A program made the position numbers and the translations under genes. Below are positions 1-11,642 of a stretch of 64,000 bases of DNA, piece by piece. Position 1 is the stretch's first letter. Each line of letters begins with the position of its first letter. The notes below the pieces were generated by a model. It saw only the letters and a program-made list of their open reading frames with translations. It was not told the DNA's origin and searched no databases. Source of the DNA: Diplodia intermedia (taxonomy: Eukaryota > Ascomycota > Dothideomycetes > Botryosphaeriales > Botryosphaeriaceae); the NCBI GenBank assembly GCA_021495925.1, contig JAKEKT010000053.1, positions 62,001 to 126,000 of the forward strand. Reading direction: 5' to 3'.

Positions 1-1
1 C

Positions 2-454
2 AGCGGCGACTTGAACGACGCCTGCGGCCTGACCAACAGCTGTGGCGGCCTGAACAGCGCCAGCCAGCTGGTCCGCTGCGTCGACGTCGAGACGGGGAAG
101 GACGTCGAGTTCTCCATGCTCTATTTGTGCTGGGACGGCGACCCCCACCCCGACTTTCCCGAAGACAAGTTCTTTGTGGAGCTGTGGCCCGGGAGGCCGT
201 GGCGGCACGAGTACACGTTGGAGAAGGAGAGCAATACCAATATCGGCGGCTTGGAGTGCTTGCACGCCGGCAAGAGGTATAAGGTTGACCTTGCCGTGGA
301 ACGTCTCGGGCCGTGGATGTACGGTAGAAAGGAAGATCTCCTCAAGGGGACCACGCAGGAGAAGTTGGAAAGATGGAAGCCAGGTCCGAGAGGGACGCCC
401 CGAATACCGATAAGGCAGGTAAATGGGCCGGTGGAGTTTGATGTTGTTGAATGA
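2..454 (+). CDS. Unknown protein, 3' end only (5' truncated by window edge)
   Basis: The frame is open from the first bases of the window, with no ATG near the start, and ends at TGA 452-454, so this is the last ~150 codons of a longer gene. The readable part is hydrophilic with several Cys (CVDVETG, LECLHAGKRY) and an aromatic/basic tail (GPWMYGRKEDLL, RWKPGPRGTPRIP). No membrane segment and no catalytic motif is visible. I do not recognise the family. Codon use is GC-rich like the intact genes of the window, which supports coding. It could also be the last exon of a spliced gene; the upstream part must be seen to decide. Confidence 0.5.
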   Translation, partial: SGDLNDACGLTNSCGGLNSASQLVRCVDVETGKDVEFSMLYLCWDGDPHPDFPEDKFFVELWPGRPWRHEYTLEKESNTNIGGLECLHAGKRYKVDLAVERLGPWMYGRKEDLLKGTTQEKLERWKPGPRGTPRIPIRQVNGPVEFDVVE

Positions 455-1078
455 GATCAATCGGAGTTGAAGTGTCCAGCGGGAGAGGAGAGTGGCAGAA
501 GAGTAGCCCCATGAACAATTAGAGAGGGCGACAAATGTGAGAGTCAAATTGGCAACCACGCTGAGAGAATACGCAACCCTCAGTCAGCAACGCCATTTCC
601 AGCGCTCATCCAACATGGCTGTGCTAAGCATGTTTGTTTCTCGCTTCTAGTGGTTGATGGTCCCCCCTGCCACCTGGTTCGATTTGGAAACTTTAACCTC
701 TACGCCCGTGCCATTCGTCTTGATGCTGGTAATTGAGAGCTTCCTCACATCAACCAATCGACTGCAATTATGAAGCAACGTCCTCACGAGAACAAAAGCG
801 CACCCCCAGTTCTAATTGGTGGCAACTTTTTCTCAAGTGCGTCATATGGCTCATCAACGGCTGTATTAATGTGATGCCAGCACTGCCAGTCCGGATGATG
901 ACTATAAGCGGTTGATCGTCATGCTTAGACCACATGGGAAGAAATGGTAGTTTCACTGCACACGGCCATCTTGCCAGCAAAGAGAGGAATGGCAAAAGGC
1001 TAGTTTCTCTACGAGCGCGTTGTCAAAGCACTGTTCCGACCAATTTCCGTACCGCAACTAACACTCAGTAGAAGCCGG
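455..1078. other. Intergenic, nothing recognised
   Basis: The stretch holds only short frames with no family signal on either strand. The missing N-terminal half of the following tannase remnant is not recognisable here. Confidence 0.5.
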
Positions 1079-1753
1079 CCTCATGCGCGTCCTCATGTTC
1101 TCGGGCTAACGCAGACGTACCTGACGGGGCAGCCCTTCGGTGCGGCCGACTGGTTCAAGTACGCCATCCACAACTCCAGCAGGTGTGACGCTTCCCCGCT
1201 CTCGCCGGCGGACTGGCGGCGGTCATCGCCCCCCAACCTCTGCGAAATCGACACGTGGGACGGCGATGTGTCGGCGTTCCGGGCCAAGGGCGGGAAGCCG
1301 CTGTCGTATCATGGTCTCGCGGACGGTACCATCTCGAGCAACAACTCGCCGCGCTACTACTAACACGTGTCCGAGACGATGGGGTTGCCGGCGGCGGAGT
1401 TAGACGCCTTTTACCGTCTCCTCCGTGTGTCGGGCATGGCGCATTGCGGCGGCGGCCCCGGTGCCGTGGCTATCGGCAACCGGGGCGGGAGCGTGGAGAG
1501 CCTCGATTCAAGGAAGAATGTGGTGATGGCTGTGGTGCGCTGGGTCGAGGAGGGGGTCCCGCCCGAGACGGTGACGGGCTCGGCGTGGGTCAATGGCAGC
1601 AGGGAGGAGGGCGTCGCGTTTATGAGGAGGCACTGCCCCTGGCCGTATAGGAATGTGTTCCAGGGTGGCGACGTTGGTGATGAGGACGCTTGGGAGTGTG
1701 ATGGGCCTGATAATAAACTGGTGCAAACAGTTTTTCCTCGTGGGATCAGGTAG
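1079..1753 (+). pseudogene. Tannase / feruloyl esterase family remnant (C-terminal part, internal stop)
   Basis: One frame reads through family hallmarks of fungal tannase/feruloyl esterase (Pfam Tannase, secreted serine esterases acting on gallate and ferulate esters): DWFKYAIHN, then LSYHGLADGTISSNNS, then RVSGMAHCGGGPGA, which carries the region of the catalytic His, then ENVV-like VVMAVVRWVEEGVPPETV. The frame is cut by TAA at 1361-1363, where relatives have an Asn or Asp codon between YY and HVS; reading resumes in the same frame for 130 codons to TAG 1751-1753. About 300 N-terminal residues, including the signal peptide and the GCSTGG-type nucleophile region, are absent. I read it as a truncated, nonsense-broken gene. 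An alternative is a misassembled exon boundary, but no GT-AG intron removes the stop neatly. Confidence 0.75.
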
Positions 1754-3256
1754 ATAGTTGTGGGCGATGCAATTTTATCTCCTCCATGCTTGCTTCCTGA
1801 GCACATCTCCCGGGGTGATGACGGATTTCGCGGATGCGTTCTGCTCGATTGCACGGCGGACTTACGGACTTCCCGCGCACCGCGGCCGGTTGCGCGACGC
1901 AAGTGCTCTCATCGAAGCAAGCACCCAATGTGCCTGACGAGATTTGGACGTCAAATGGCGGGATCGTCGGAAAACGTCGGAGCGTATGGTGGCGCGGCGC
2001 CGCGATGCGTTGGCGACTGCATCGGCGGGAAAGGCTTGGACGGTCTCGCGTCGGCCATCCTGGGCATGCTGCAGGTCGTACTTAACCGCGGCGCGGCCGA
2101 TGAACAGATCGCAAAGGTTGCGAGTGAAGACCCCAAGAAACCGTAGGTAGGATAAGGGTTCGGAGAGAGCAGAGGCGCGGGGCCGAGCAGCGGAGCCGAA
2201 CGGTAGCCGGGCCCCCGATGGCCCGCCCACCCCGAAGGGAAACGGGATACAGAAAGCGAGGCGGACTTTCCCATCAAGACTTGCGGTCAGCGAGCCAAAT
2301 AATCTATTGTGCCTGATCTACGTGAACAGTGGAACGCTATATCTGGATGTCTTTGTACAGATCTCAAGCTTGCATTCACGTCCAGATCTTTCCTTCGACT
2401 GCACATGAAAAGGTCCAGCGTTCTCGGCAGGGCTAGACGGCAACGCGCCAGCGCGAGGGCAGGTTATCGCCGGTCGCATTGGAATGCCAACTTCAGCGCG
2501 CCCGTCGACCTCCGCGCCCCTCCCTCCGTCATCCCCGCAGCACCAACCCGCAACCGCAACCCGGCGGTCCATCTCGATTTCATCACCACTGCCAGCCATT
2601 ACTGTTACGACTTTTCCCCACGAGCCGTTTCCCGTTGCCCGACATATCCGCTCGCAGCCCGTCGCCCGTTCCACACTCGCTTGTTTCACTGTGAACAGTT
2701 CACTACCAGCCACGGAAGACTCGGCAAGACTTGCCAGTGCCCACCTCCCAAACGCCCGCGGTGCACACGCTGCGGCATTCTTTGGCCTCTGGAGCCTGTT
2801 TCCGCGACCGTGAAAGCGGCACCGCCAATCTGCTCCGCCGAGCGTCTCCTCCTTCCACTGCGGCATCGCCGTAGGCTGAGCCCAACCGCACCCGGTGTTT
2901 GTGCTGACGGCAGGCACGCCCCAGTGGCGGACTCTGGCTCTTCATTGCGGAGCCCAGTTTGTCGTGGGACTCGCGCTCCTGTCGGACTCGCCGCATGATG
3001 CCGGTTCTGGCTTGAGCACTACGCGTGTTTTGATCTGCGCAGCAAGTTGGGGACTTCGCTTCGTCCCGGGCGAGTCGTTGCTGCTCACGAGCGCGTTTGC
3101 TCATCCAAAGCCTGGGTGGATGGGTATCTGCCCCGTGCAGGGCTTTCGTTTCCCCGGCTGCTCTCTGGTGCACAATCCTGTGTGATTGATGAGCTCACTA
3201 GTCACTATAGTAACTTCCTTCCTTCGGAGACCCTTGTGAACAAATCCTGAAGAGCA
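1754..3256. other. Long non-coding stretch
   Basis: Several long open frames exist on both strands because the DNA is GC-rich, but they overlap each other, have low-complexity Arg/Ser/Pro-rich translations and no recognisable motif. Nothing supportable is seen. Confidence 0.5.
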
Positions 3257-3544
3257 ATGGCGGATATCGACGATGTATTCCAACTGCGTCGTGCGGGCGG
3301 TGTTAGTGAACCGAAGCTTGACCTTGCGTCCATCTTCAACGACGGAATCCGCGGTCTCATCAACAGCTGGCAGGACTATCCCTACTTCCAAGATGAACAA
3401 AGTAACCGCCATGATGTCGGGCCTACCCCACTGCCGTATAACGAGATCACTGAGGAGCAGACACCTGTGGCCCCCAATAACTCAGACAGTGGCTCGGGGC
3501 CTGAGTTGTACTGGAAGACGTCACCGAGTCCGAATGGGAAATAG
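3257..3544 (+). CDS. Hypothetical short protein or first exon
   Basis: ATG 3257 sits in a fair context (GAGCAATGG) and opens an acidic 95-residue frame (MADIDDVFQLRRAGG start) ending at TAG 3542. It has no signal peptide, membrane helix or known domain. The composition is more protein-like than that of the neighbouring frames. Reading continues plausibly in other frames as far as about 4100, so this may be the first exon of a spliced or decayed gene. I cannot assign a function and am not sure it is expressed. Confidence 0.25.
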   Translation: MADIDDVFQLRRAGGVSEPKLDLASIFNDGIRGLINSWQDYPYFQDEQSNRHDVGPTPLPYNEITEEQTPVAPNNSDSGSGPELYWKTSPSPNGK

Positions 3545-5047
3545 CACCCAGACCAGGCTGCCGCCACCGCCAAATGAATCAAGGCTGAAGCAGTATCCGC
3601 GTTGGATGAGAGTGATGAAGTTCACAAGCATCCCCGCTAATAAACCTTCCAGTCTAGTTCTGAGCTTAACTCAGGAGGCCGCATGGCAGCCTTCCAACGC
3701 CAGCCGGCTCTCGCGCAGGAGCTGTTCCGCACCCAGGCAGACCCGGAGTCAGTAACCTCCAATGATGCTGCCGACCCGCCGAAAGTCCTGGCGTCCCTGT
3801 CGATGAACTACCCGTCGCCCCATCCAACGTGTCACAGGTTTGCAGCCCCCACCCCCCATCATCGCTGGTACCCATGCTACCTGCCCCAATGGGTGCAGGA
3901 CATGCTGAGGCCCACCGTCAGCCCCCAGTCACTCCGCATTGCCTTGGGGAAACCGGCGCATTCTTGTTCCTCGAGATGATTCAACTACTGCAAAGCTGGC
4001 TTCTACGCGGCTGCCTTTTGTGTTGCCGATGGGCTGAAGCGGGGGTGTGCGAGGCGGCCTCCGTTGATTTGTGTGGACTGCATCACTCGGATTTCTCGAG
4101 CCTATAGCTGTTTCAGGTAACAATGCTGGCTCGGCATATGTGGAATGGTTAAGCCTTGCCTACAATTGCACCATGCAGCGGCCACTGAGTGGAGAGCTCA
4201 TCTGCTGTTCAGGGCGTATACGCTTTGTCAGTGAAGTTCTGAGCTTGGGCACTTCTTGCGAACGTTGTCGTGTCTCACTGCAGTCTCCGACTCCTTTGCT
4301 TGAAGGCGCCAGGAATTGAGACGTTTCGCAGGTACGGAGGCCGCCCTGCCCCGCCTCCCTCCTCTGCCCTCAACACGTTCCGACATCTTACACTTCTCAC
4401 AGCTAAGGGGCAGTCACTCAGATCATTGTCTGCATGCATCCCGCGGTACAGCTTTCAGCTTTCGTCGTCTGCTCCGTGTCACCGTTGGAAAATGTCGCTT
4501 TTACTGGCGGAATGCTGGGGCCGTCCCAAGAAAGACACAGTCGACATTGGAGCCTGGAACCGTCGCTCTGGTAGAGGCAAGGTGATGCAACGTCGAAGGC
4601 TGCCACAGCAGGCTGGACGGTTGCCTTCGCTTGTAGGACTGTAATACGAGACTTGTCCCGCCATTCATAGCTGCGGATCTGCGGTTGGGGGCCAATGCCG
4701 AAACTTGCAATCGGACCCCAATGGCACCAGATCCAGATTCAGCCGTAGCTGTGTTCCGCTTGCAAAGTTAGACCTGACCACCCTTCAATTTTTTTTTTTT
4801 TTGAAAAAAACCCCGACGGGCACGTGTGTATCATCACCAATAGGCATGGCCGAAAGTAAAGAGTATGGGTGGTCATACCGTAGTCCCCCTTAATCGTGCA
4901 GCCGTCAGGGAATTTAAAGCCAGCGCTAGAGCCGACGTCGAGCTGTAAAGATCCAGGCTTTATCTCTCGTACAGAGCCTTGTATCTGACAAATTCATGCA
5001 CGGCAGTCGTATTTGCCCATCTTCTTGCATCGCAACGCGGATGAAAT
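3545..5047. other. Intergenic / possible decayed sequence
   Basis: No reliable gene. A run of 12 T followed by a short A tract lies near 4790-4808. The last ~130 bases should hold the promoter and 5' leader of the membrane protein gene. Confidence 0.4.
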
Positions 5048-7390
5048 ATGAGTAACACTTCCACATCAGATCCAGCCGATTACTACGGCATCCATACCGG
5101 TGCATGGATCAACTGGTCAGATGGCCGAATCCTCGGCAGTACCATCACTCTCACCCGGCGCGACGGTGGTTTCCTGATCTCGCTCATTGCCCTCTTCGTT
5201 ACTTGGACCGGGACAGCATTCTGGAGATTTGCCTGCTTCCTGTTTCACCATTACTACTGTTCAGAAGCTCCTCGGGATGGAGTTTACCACCAACGGCAAG
5301 CAATACTTCGCAACTCCGCTAACGGCATAAGCGGATTATGGTCGCTGGGACAATTGGCTTGGGCTTGGCGGGGCAGAACAGGCTACACACATCGCCGCAT
5401 GGTTCCAATGTTGACGTTCACCATTACCTGCCTCAGCTGCTTCGCCGTTGCTGGTATTTTCTCGTCCAGGATCGCTACCTCCACGGGATCGCAAGTCTTA
5501 GTTTCGAGCCCTACTTGCGGAAGGCTCGATTCTGCCCTCGAAACAAACGTAACGTTATACAGCACAGTCTACGCGCCTTACAATCGTAAACAGAGTGTAG
5601 ATTCCGTCAACTACGCACAAAACTGTTACACCAATGTTTCCAGCGTCGAAGCGTGCAAAAGATACATCAAGCCTCAGCTTCCATGGTCCACAAACAGGAA
5701 CGCAAGTTGTCCATTTGGAGGAGGAATATGTCGGGACGAGTTTGGCAATCTCGAACTGAATTCTGGGTACATCGACAGCAACGATCATCTGGGTCACAAC
5801 GATCCTCCTGAAATGCGGTTCAGATACAGGCATCTACTCAAATGCGCACCGCTGATTACCGAAGGCTACCGGAAGCAGTATACGTATACCACAGAAGGGA
5901 GAGAATCGCAGTATATGAGATACTATTACGGTAAAGGCATTGTGTCGGATCACACTTACGAGTATCCCATGCCCTCCGTTCGGGAATTCCATGATCAAAA
6001 TTTTACCAGCGCATATCAGGATTACACACTGGCGTAAGTTCCTTCTATCCAACACCATGATAATAACTGGAGACTAACGCTACATTAGTATTATGCCCGC
6101 GGTGTTTTTGAACCATTCTATAAGGGAAGATATATCCATGTTCGACCCTATTCCTGAGCTCCGCCAGATTGAGGGTGATATCACCCTGTACTTTCTATCT
6201 TCCAATTTTGTCCTGTTCTCCAGAAAGATGGACGACCCATGGTATTCGGCACATACCGATTTCATGGAAGTATTCATGACGGGACTGGACGGACGAATGA
6301 CTACGTACCGAGGTGATGAGCCCGCATCGGTTCTCGCATGCGTCTCCCAGTACCAATTCTGCAACCCAAACCAGCCTGTCAACAGCCAGTGCACCGCACT
6401 AGGCTCTATCGAGGATAGAGAACAGGAGTTCAAGTCACTCCACTTCAATGACAGGCAAGAGAAGGTCATTGAATGGTTCGGCTCTTTGCTGGCGTATTCT
6501 ATGTACACCCTTGTTGGTGACTTGGGGAGCTCTGTCTTAACCTCCAGATATAGCCTATCCGGCGGATTCCAAGCTCCTCTACCCAGCAATCAGTGGCAAC
6601 TTGAAGTTGAAAATTGGTTTACTATTTGGTTGGCAAACCTACAACAGCTCTTTGTGTCGTATGCCACCGGACCATCAGACCCAGAGGTAATGCGGTGGGT
6701 AAGAACTCCCAAAGACGAAACGGAACGGAACATCTGTCGAAACCAGGTAAGCCCATCTCCGCAATACACGACAGGTGCGAACGAATGAGCTTACTCGATT
6801 CTAAATCTCTTTCATCATAGAAGATCGTTACAACGGCATACACCAACTTCAACACCTTCGGTCTCTGCCTCACCTTCGCCGTCGGGACCCTCATCATCGT
6901 CGTGTCCTACACGATCGAGCCCGTCGTAAGTTGGATTCAAAAGCGCCGCACACTCGACACCTACTCCCGTCTCGAATGGTGCGCGAACGAAACATTGCAG
7001 CTGCAACGCATGGCACACGAGGAGCTCGGCGTTGGGACCTGGCACAACGGCGCGGAGGCGATCCCCTTGACCGACGGCGGAGAGAGGCTGGCGACGTTGG
7101 ATGTCACGAACCCGGACCACCCAAGATTGAAGGCGCCGCCCGTGCATTTTGATGCTCTTCTCGCTCGTGGGAATGAGGGAAAAGCTCGGCTGTCTTCTAA
7201 GGATGCGGGCCGTAGCACGGTCTCGTCTGAAAAGCCGGATCCCGCTAACCATGTCGGTGAAGTTGCAGGTGACTGCCCTGGGAATAATGTGAAGTGGCCG
7301 CTATTGTCTGATGGGGTACCAAGCGTTGGAGAGCGGGAAATCGTTGAGCGGCATAGTGGAACATCTAATGTACAGTCTGGATTGTCTTAA
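5048..7390 (+). CDS. Large fungal membrane protein with Cys-rich glycosylated ectodomain (family unknown)
   Basis: Three exons: 5048-6033, 6089-6746 and 6821-7390, joined over introns of 55 bases (GTAAGT, branch CTAAC, TTAG) and 74 bases (GTAAGC, CATAG). The product is 737 residues. Hydrophobic segments lie at about residues 41-65, 119-139 and 559-578. Between the second and third is a ~420-residue region with many Cys and N-glycosylation sequons (NVT, NRNAS, NFT), which I infer to be extracellular. The tail after the last helix is hydrophilic and probably cytosolic, containing ANETLQLQRMAHEELG. This architecture is common among uncharacterised Pezizomycotina plasma-membrane proteins. No transport or enzyme motif is visible. 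Both splice joins restore a single frame, so the gene looks intact. Confidence 0.8.
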
Positions 7391-7840
7391 GCTCGAACAC
7401 TCTGATGTTTTTCTAGGGCTGATGGCAGGGAGTGACCAGGCTTCATCCAATGAGGACAATTGAAAGTGGAGAGGTGTGTTTTATTTTGCGGAGAGATCGA
7501 ACGTTAAATCATTGAACTTAAGTTGACGGTATGTCCGACAAAACATGACATGGCTAGCCAGAGACCATCCTTTTTCCGAATACACCCAAGTTTGTCTGAT
7601 GACATCGAAAACACCAAAAAGTATCCATACGGCCTCAACATAAACTACCAGATGCATCAGTGAAACAGGAAGGCTAGTAATCCATTACATCAACATCCGT
7701 TTCCCCTCCTCCTTCTCTTCCAAAACGTCCCTCCGGCAAACAACCCCATGGTATGGCTTGAGGACAGGCACAAGCATACCCCCTCAAACACCACCCACCC
7801 CGAGCCCATCTGCAACCCCCCAAAAAAAAACCACCCCTGC
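7391..7840. other. 3' intergenic between convergent genes
   Basis: This holds the 3' ends of the convergent membrane-protein and hydrolase genes. A C-rich stretch with A9 lies at about 7815-7835. No gene is seen. Confidence 0.5.
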
Positions 7841-9070
7841 CTAAACCCCCACGGCGCCCCCAAAGTCCTCCAAAAACCGCCACAACCCCACCCCCTTCCA
7901 CCCCCTCTCCCTCCACGCATTCGCCTCCTCGGGAAAAAACGCCACCACCTCCCTCAATTTCGCATCATGCGCCGTAACCACAAACACCTCTTCATCCCCA
8001 TCAAACGCGGCCAGCCCATCAACCGTCCCCTGCGCCACGTCGAGCTCGAAATCCGGCATCCCCGTCACCGCGAGCCTGTACACCGGCGTCGTCGCCGCCG
8101 GTTCGCGGCCCCGCGGCGCCTGCACGCGCGCTTCGATGACTGCGCCGGGGCAGGACGAGCCGAGGGCGAAAGCGCGCGGCGAGGAGAAGGGGGAGGGGGA
8201 GAGGGTGGAGGGGAGCGGCAGGTAGGGTGATGGACGCAGTTCGCCGCCGTGGTGGCCCGCGGCGTCGCCGGAGGTGAGGATGAAGGTGGGGGGCTGGGCG
8301 GTGGTGCGGGCGAGGCCGCAGATGTGGCCGAGGGCGTGCTGTGCGGGGGGACGTGGTTAGGGCGGGGGTGGATGGGGGATGGATGGGGGGCAGGGACGTA
8401 CGCCGGGCGTGTTGAGGAGGTAGAAGCTGCCGTCGGCGAAGAAGTCGATGGCGTCGAAGCGGCCGAGCTGGAGGCGGTGGGGGTGGGTGGTGAAGTCGAG
8501 TTCCTGGATGGTGCGGTCTCTGGGGGTGGGGGCGGTCAGCGTGGGGTGGGGATGCGGGAGGGGGGGAGATGGGGGGATTGCGGACTTGTAGTCGGTCTCC
8601 AGGAACGGGCTGTTGGGGTTGACGGGGTAGCCTGGGGTGAGGGCTTCCAGAAAGCCTTTGCCGATGACGAGCTCGGTTGAGGCGGGGAGGCGGGAGGGGT
8701 CTCCGATGTGGTCGCAGTGCCAGTGGCTCCAGATGACGGATTTGATCTCGGTGGCGGCGATTCCGTGCTCCGCTAAGACGTCGAGCACGTCCTTTTCCAC
8801 TTCGATGAGGGCGTCGCCCTTGGTTTGATCCACGATCAATGGCGCAAGGTTCTCCCAGTCTTTGCGGATGGAGAAGTCGAAGAGGTGCTTGCCGTGTTGA
8901 GGGTGCTCGATGAGGAAAGAATAGGCAGGACAGTCCAGATGGGTGTGACCCTCAACTGGCGGCTCCATGAAGCCGGAGAGAGGCAGGCGGATCCTGGCTC
9001 CGGTGTTGATGATGCTGACGCGGACGATGGCATCAGAGGCCGGGATTCCCAGGTTGGTCGGTGCAGCCAT
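7841..9070 (-). CDS. Metallo-beta-lactamase-fold hydrolase (N-acyl-homoserine-lactonase-like)
   Basis: Two exons, 9070-8402 and 8338-7841, separated by a 63-base intron (GTACGT, branch CTAAC, ACAG). The metal-binding signature HxHxDH is present (SHWHCDHIGD, residues ~115-124), followed by downstream His ligands in SGDAAGHHGGE and FVVTAHDA. This is the layout of the MBL-fold group that includes lactonases; many fungal members act on lactones or have no known substrate. It is cytosolic by absence of a signal peptide. A proline-rich insert of 22 residues after FLETDYK matches a 66-base in-phase segment (8585-8520) that begins GT, contains CTGAC and ends CCCCAG, so it may be a second intron with a weak GTCCGC donor; both readings stay in frame. 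The start at 9070 is the first ATG. Confidence 0.85.
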
Positions 9071-10083
9071 GGTGTGGAAAGGTCGGTCCGTGGACTCGCT
9101 GTGTTGTCACGCTAGCTCTAGAGCACATGTATCGGATATATATGTTGATAGTATTGCATGATTTCTTCAGGCCCGGCGTAAGCTTATGTGAGCACGTTCG
9201 GATAAGGAGGGGTGGAAAGTGGGGGTGAGACCACAAGCCAATGACCGGTCCGCGATGGGTGACATTACAAAGACAACGGACGATTGCGCGCCCGGACCGG
9301 AGCGTTGCATATCCGACGGACAGAATACGGAAGCCGACCGGGCGTGGTGACATTCCACGTGACTAAGTGAGCACTTCACCTTTTCATCGCCAATGACGTC
9401 ACTGCTGCAACTTTCGACGACGCGAGCCATAGGTATATGATGCACGAGGAACAGGCTATTATCGGGTTTGCCGCGCCTAGTAATGGGCTGCTTGCACAGG
9501 TTTGCAGGAGCCAGGGCCGCAGCTATGCCCGCGGTCGCACAATTGAGCGTCGGTCCGTTTGACCTCCAACAAGCACCATGAGAGGCTGGTGCGTGAGGTT
9601 GACTCCCGCTCTCCAGCAAACAGGCGCTGAGCTCGACTGGGGCGAGCGGGCAAACAAAATTTTCTCGCGCCGTGGGTGGACTTGGCCTCACTTTAGACCG
9701 CATGACAGCGCGGGCTCTAATCGCGGCGGGCAGTTGCGCGCGACATCCAGTGGCAGCTGCCAGTTCTGCATGCCAAGACTTTTTTCGCCAACCTATGTCA
9801 AGATCTTTGCCACTCCTCTTCCGCCACCTCAACACCTTCGCCCATCGACACCAAGAGGTCCACATTCCTCCACCGCCCCGCCGTCTGCCAGCGCTGCGGC
9901 TGCGCGCTGCCGCTCGGACGGCATCGCTGCCTACGGCTCTGCCCGTGCTAGTGGGCCACCAAGCTTCACCTTCGTCGCCGTCTTTCAACAACGTCGGCCC
10001 TCACACCACGCCATTAAGAGGCTCTCACCCACCCGGTACAACAAACACCCGACTCTTCGCCACCGCATCTCCCTTCCGCAATC
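9071..10083. other. Divergent promoter region
   Basis: This lies between the hydrolase (leftward) and the 2EXR gene (rightward). Long frames on both strands are Arg/Ser/Pro-rich and mutually overlapping; I reject them. A TATA-like TATATAT sits at 9137-9143 for the leftward gene. Confidence 0.4.
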
Positions 10084-11021
10084 ATGAGCGCCCGCCGCTC
10101 CGCACGGATTCGGGAGATCCCCCAGGTCTCATACCAAGAAGCAGACTCGGAGATGTCAGCTCTTGCAGTCGACTTCGAGTATGAGGACGAAGAGGGAGAC
10201 GAGGATGATGATGAGGATTACGACGACGGTAGCTTCTCACCCAGCCACGCAGCCAAGGTACGTAATGTCTTCCGCAGCAAAAGAATCTGGCTCCAAGATC
10301 TTCGCGAGAAAGCTCAGAGTACCTCGTCCATGTTCATCACTCACTTTTTACCTCATAGAAGCGCAAGAGGCCTGCCACGGCGACGAAGTGCCAGAAAAAG
10401 CAAAAGAAAGCAAAGGCGGATATCTTTCGCTGGGCAGACCTGCCTGGTGAGATCAAGAACATGATCTATGAGTTCGCTCTCGTCGGGAACGGCGTGATCG
10501 AGATCGAAGCCGGGAAGGTATCAAAACGGATGAAGCATACTATTCGTCGCCCGCGCCACTTGGAGTGGAATGGTGGAAAGAAACGGAAACCCTTGCCACT
10601 GACTCCGCTGGGCCTTGGCCTTCTCCTCTTGAATAAAGAGACGTACGCAGAGGCTGCCCCGATCTTCTATTCCCAGAACCACTTCGACATCGGCAGCTTC
10701 CGCGCCGCATACTTCTTCCTCCACGCACTGAGGCCTCAAACGAAAGCCTGGATCACGTCTATTGAAGTGTGGCACTGGGCGTTCAACAAGTCCGCGTGGG
10801 CTTTTCCGGTCTTCGATTATCTCATTGGCTTGCCAAATCTCCAATTGCTCGATGTTGGAATTCGTAGGGAGAAGGCTTTCTACATTTGCGCGTTCTACAT
10901 TTGCGCGTACCACTGGATTGAGGCTGTTGGAAAGCAAAGAGGCGACAAATATGCAGCAATTGGCCTCATCAGGCACATTACTGACAGCCAGATCGCTGAA
11001 CTCAAAAGGTTGATGGGATGA
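10084..11021 (+). CDS. 2EXR / F-box-like domain protein, copy 1
   Basis: Two exons, 10084-10257 and 10359-11021, with a 101-base intron (GTACGT to CATAG), giving 278 residues. The N-terminus is very acidic (EDEEGDEDDDEDYDDG); exon 2 opens with a basic KRKRP stretch that could be a nuclear signal. The signature DLPGEIKNMIYEFAL at about residue 82 is the start of the 2EXR/F-box-like fold (LPxEIRNxIYE), followed by LLLLNKETYAEAAPIFYSQN, the usual conserved second block. Such proteins are numerous in Pezizomycotina and presumed to be adaptor-like; function is unproven. The next gene is a paralogue with the same intron position. A 15-base tandem duplication inserts a second FYICA near the C-terminus. 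Confidence 0.85.
10878..10907 (+). repeat. 15-bp perfect tandem duplication in coding sequence
   Basis: TTCTACATTTGCGCG occurs twice back to back and encodes FYICA-FYICA in the 2EXR copy 1 gene. It is in frame, so it adds five residues without breaking the gene. Confidence 0.95.
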
Positions 11022-11400
11022 GCGGCAACGAGTGAGATTGAATTTCTCTACACTCTTACACTTGGGCACGGCGAGTACACGGCGCCAGAATGCTTCATGG
11101 CCTTTACTTCAAAAAGAGTCTAGACACTGACGCTATCGACCCAGTCATTGGTTCCTTTCTGTGTCTTTCTCTCCCTTTTCCTCCCTCTGATATTTGCCTT
11201 TTGGCAATTAGCGAGTAATTTATAATTCTGAATAATGGGATGATTGAGATTATTCTAGCTGCACGGATATCAAGCCGCTGGCCTTTGCAGCTTGAGATTC
11301 GTTTCGAATCTGCATGTAAAGAGTAGCCCGGCGCGAACAAATGTCAAAAAAATAGCGTACCGGGAGTGAGAGGCTCGTAGGTGAGACCAAAATCTTTTGC

Positions 11401-11490
11401 CCGGACCCTTAACACCCTGCCCCGACCCTTAACTCCCTGGCCCACTTTTGTTGTCTATTGTCCTGCCCCACTTTTATTGTCTATTGTGTC
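11401..11490. repeat. Two short direct-repeat pairs upstream of 2EXR copy 2
   Basis: A 19-20 base unit (GACCCTTAACWCCCTG core) occurs at 11401 and 11421, and a ~23-base unit (CCACTTTTRTTGTCTATTG core) at about 11441 and 11467. They lie 150-240 bases before the start codon and may be promoter duplications. Confidence 0.7.
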
Positions 11491-11642
11491 TGCCAGGACA
11501 AGGCGCTCGCCATAACTGCTTCGCCCTCCAACTTTCCCTCCTCGCCGGACCATCTTCATCCTTGCTCCACTCGTCCCAGTCACCCATACAACCAACTCAG
11601 CAAACGCCTAACGCGACGAAACCGCAGCCACCCTCGGAAAAG

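Noticed and set aside
2309..2998. Plus-strand frame of 229 codons.
   Set aside because: No domain, unusual Arg/Pro/Cys content, and competing frames on both strands.
9167..9991. Minus-strand frame of 274 codons.
   Set aside because: The translation is Arg/Ser/Ala-rich without motifs and overlaps equally long frames on the other strand; it reflects GC-rich DNA.
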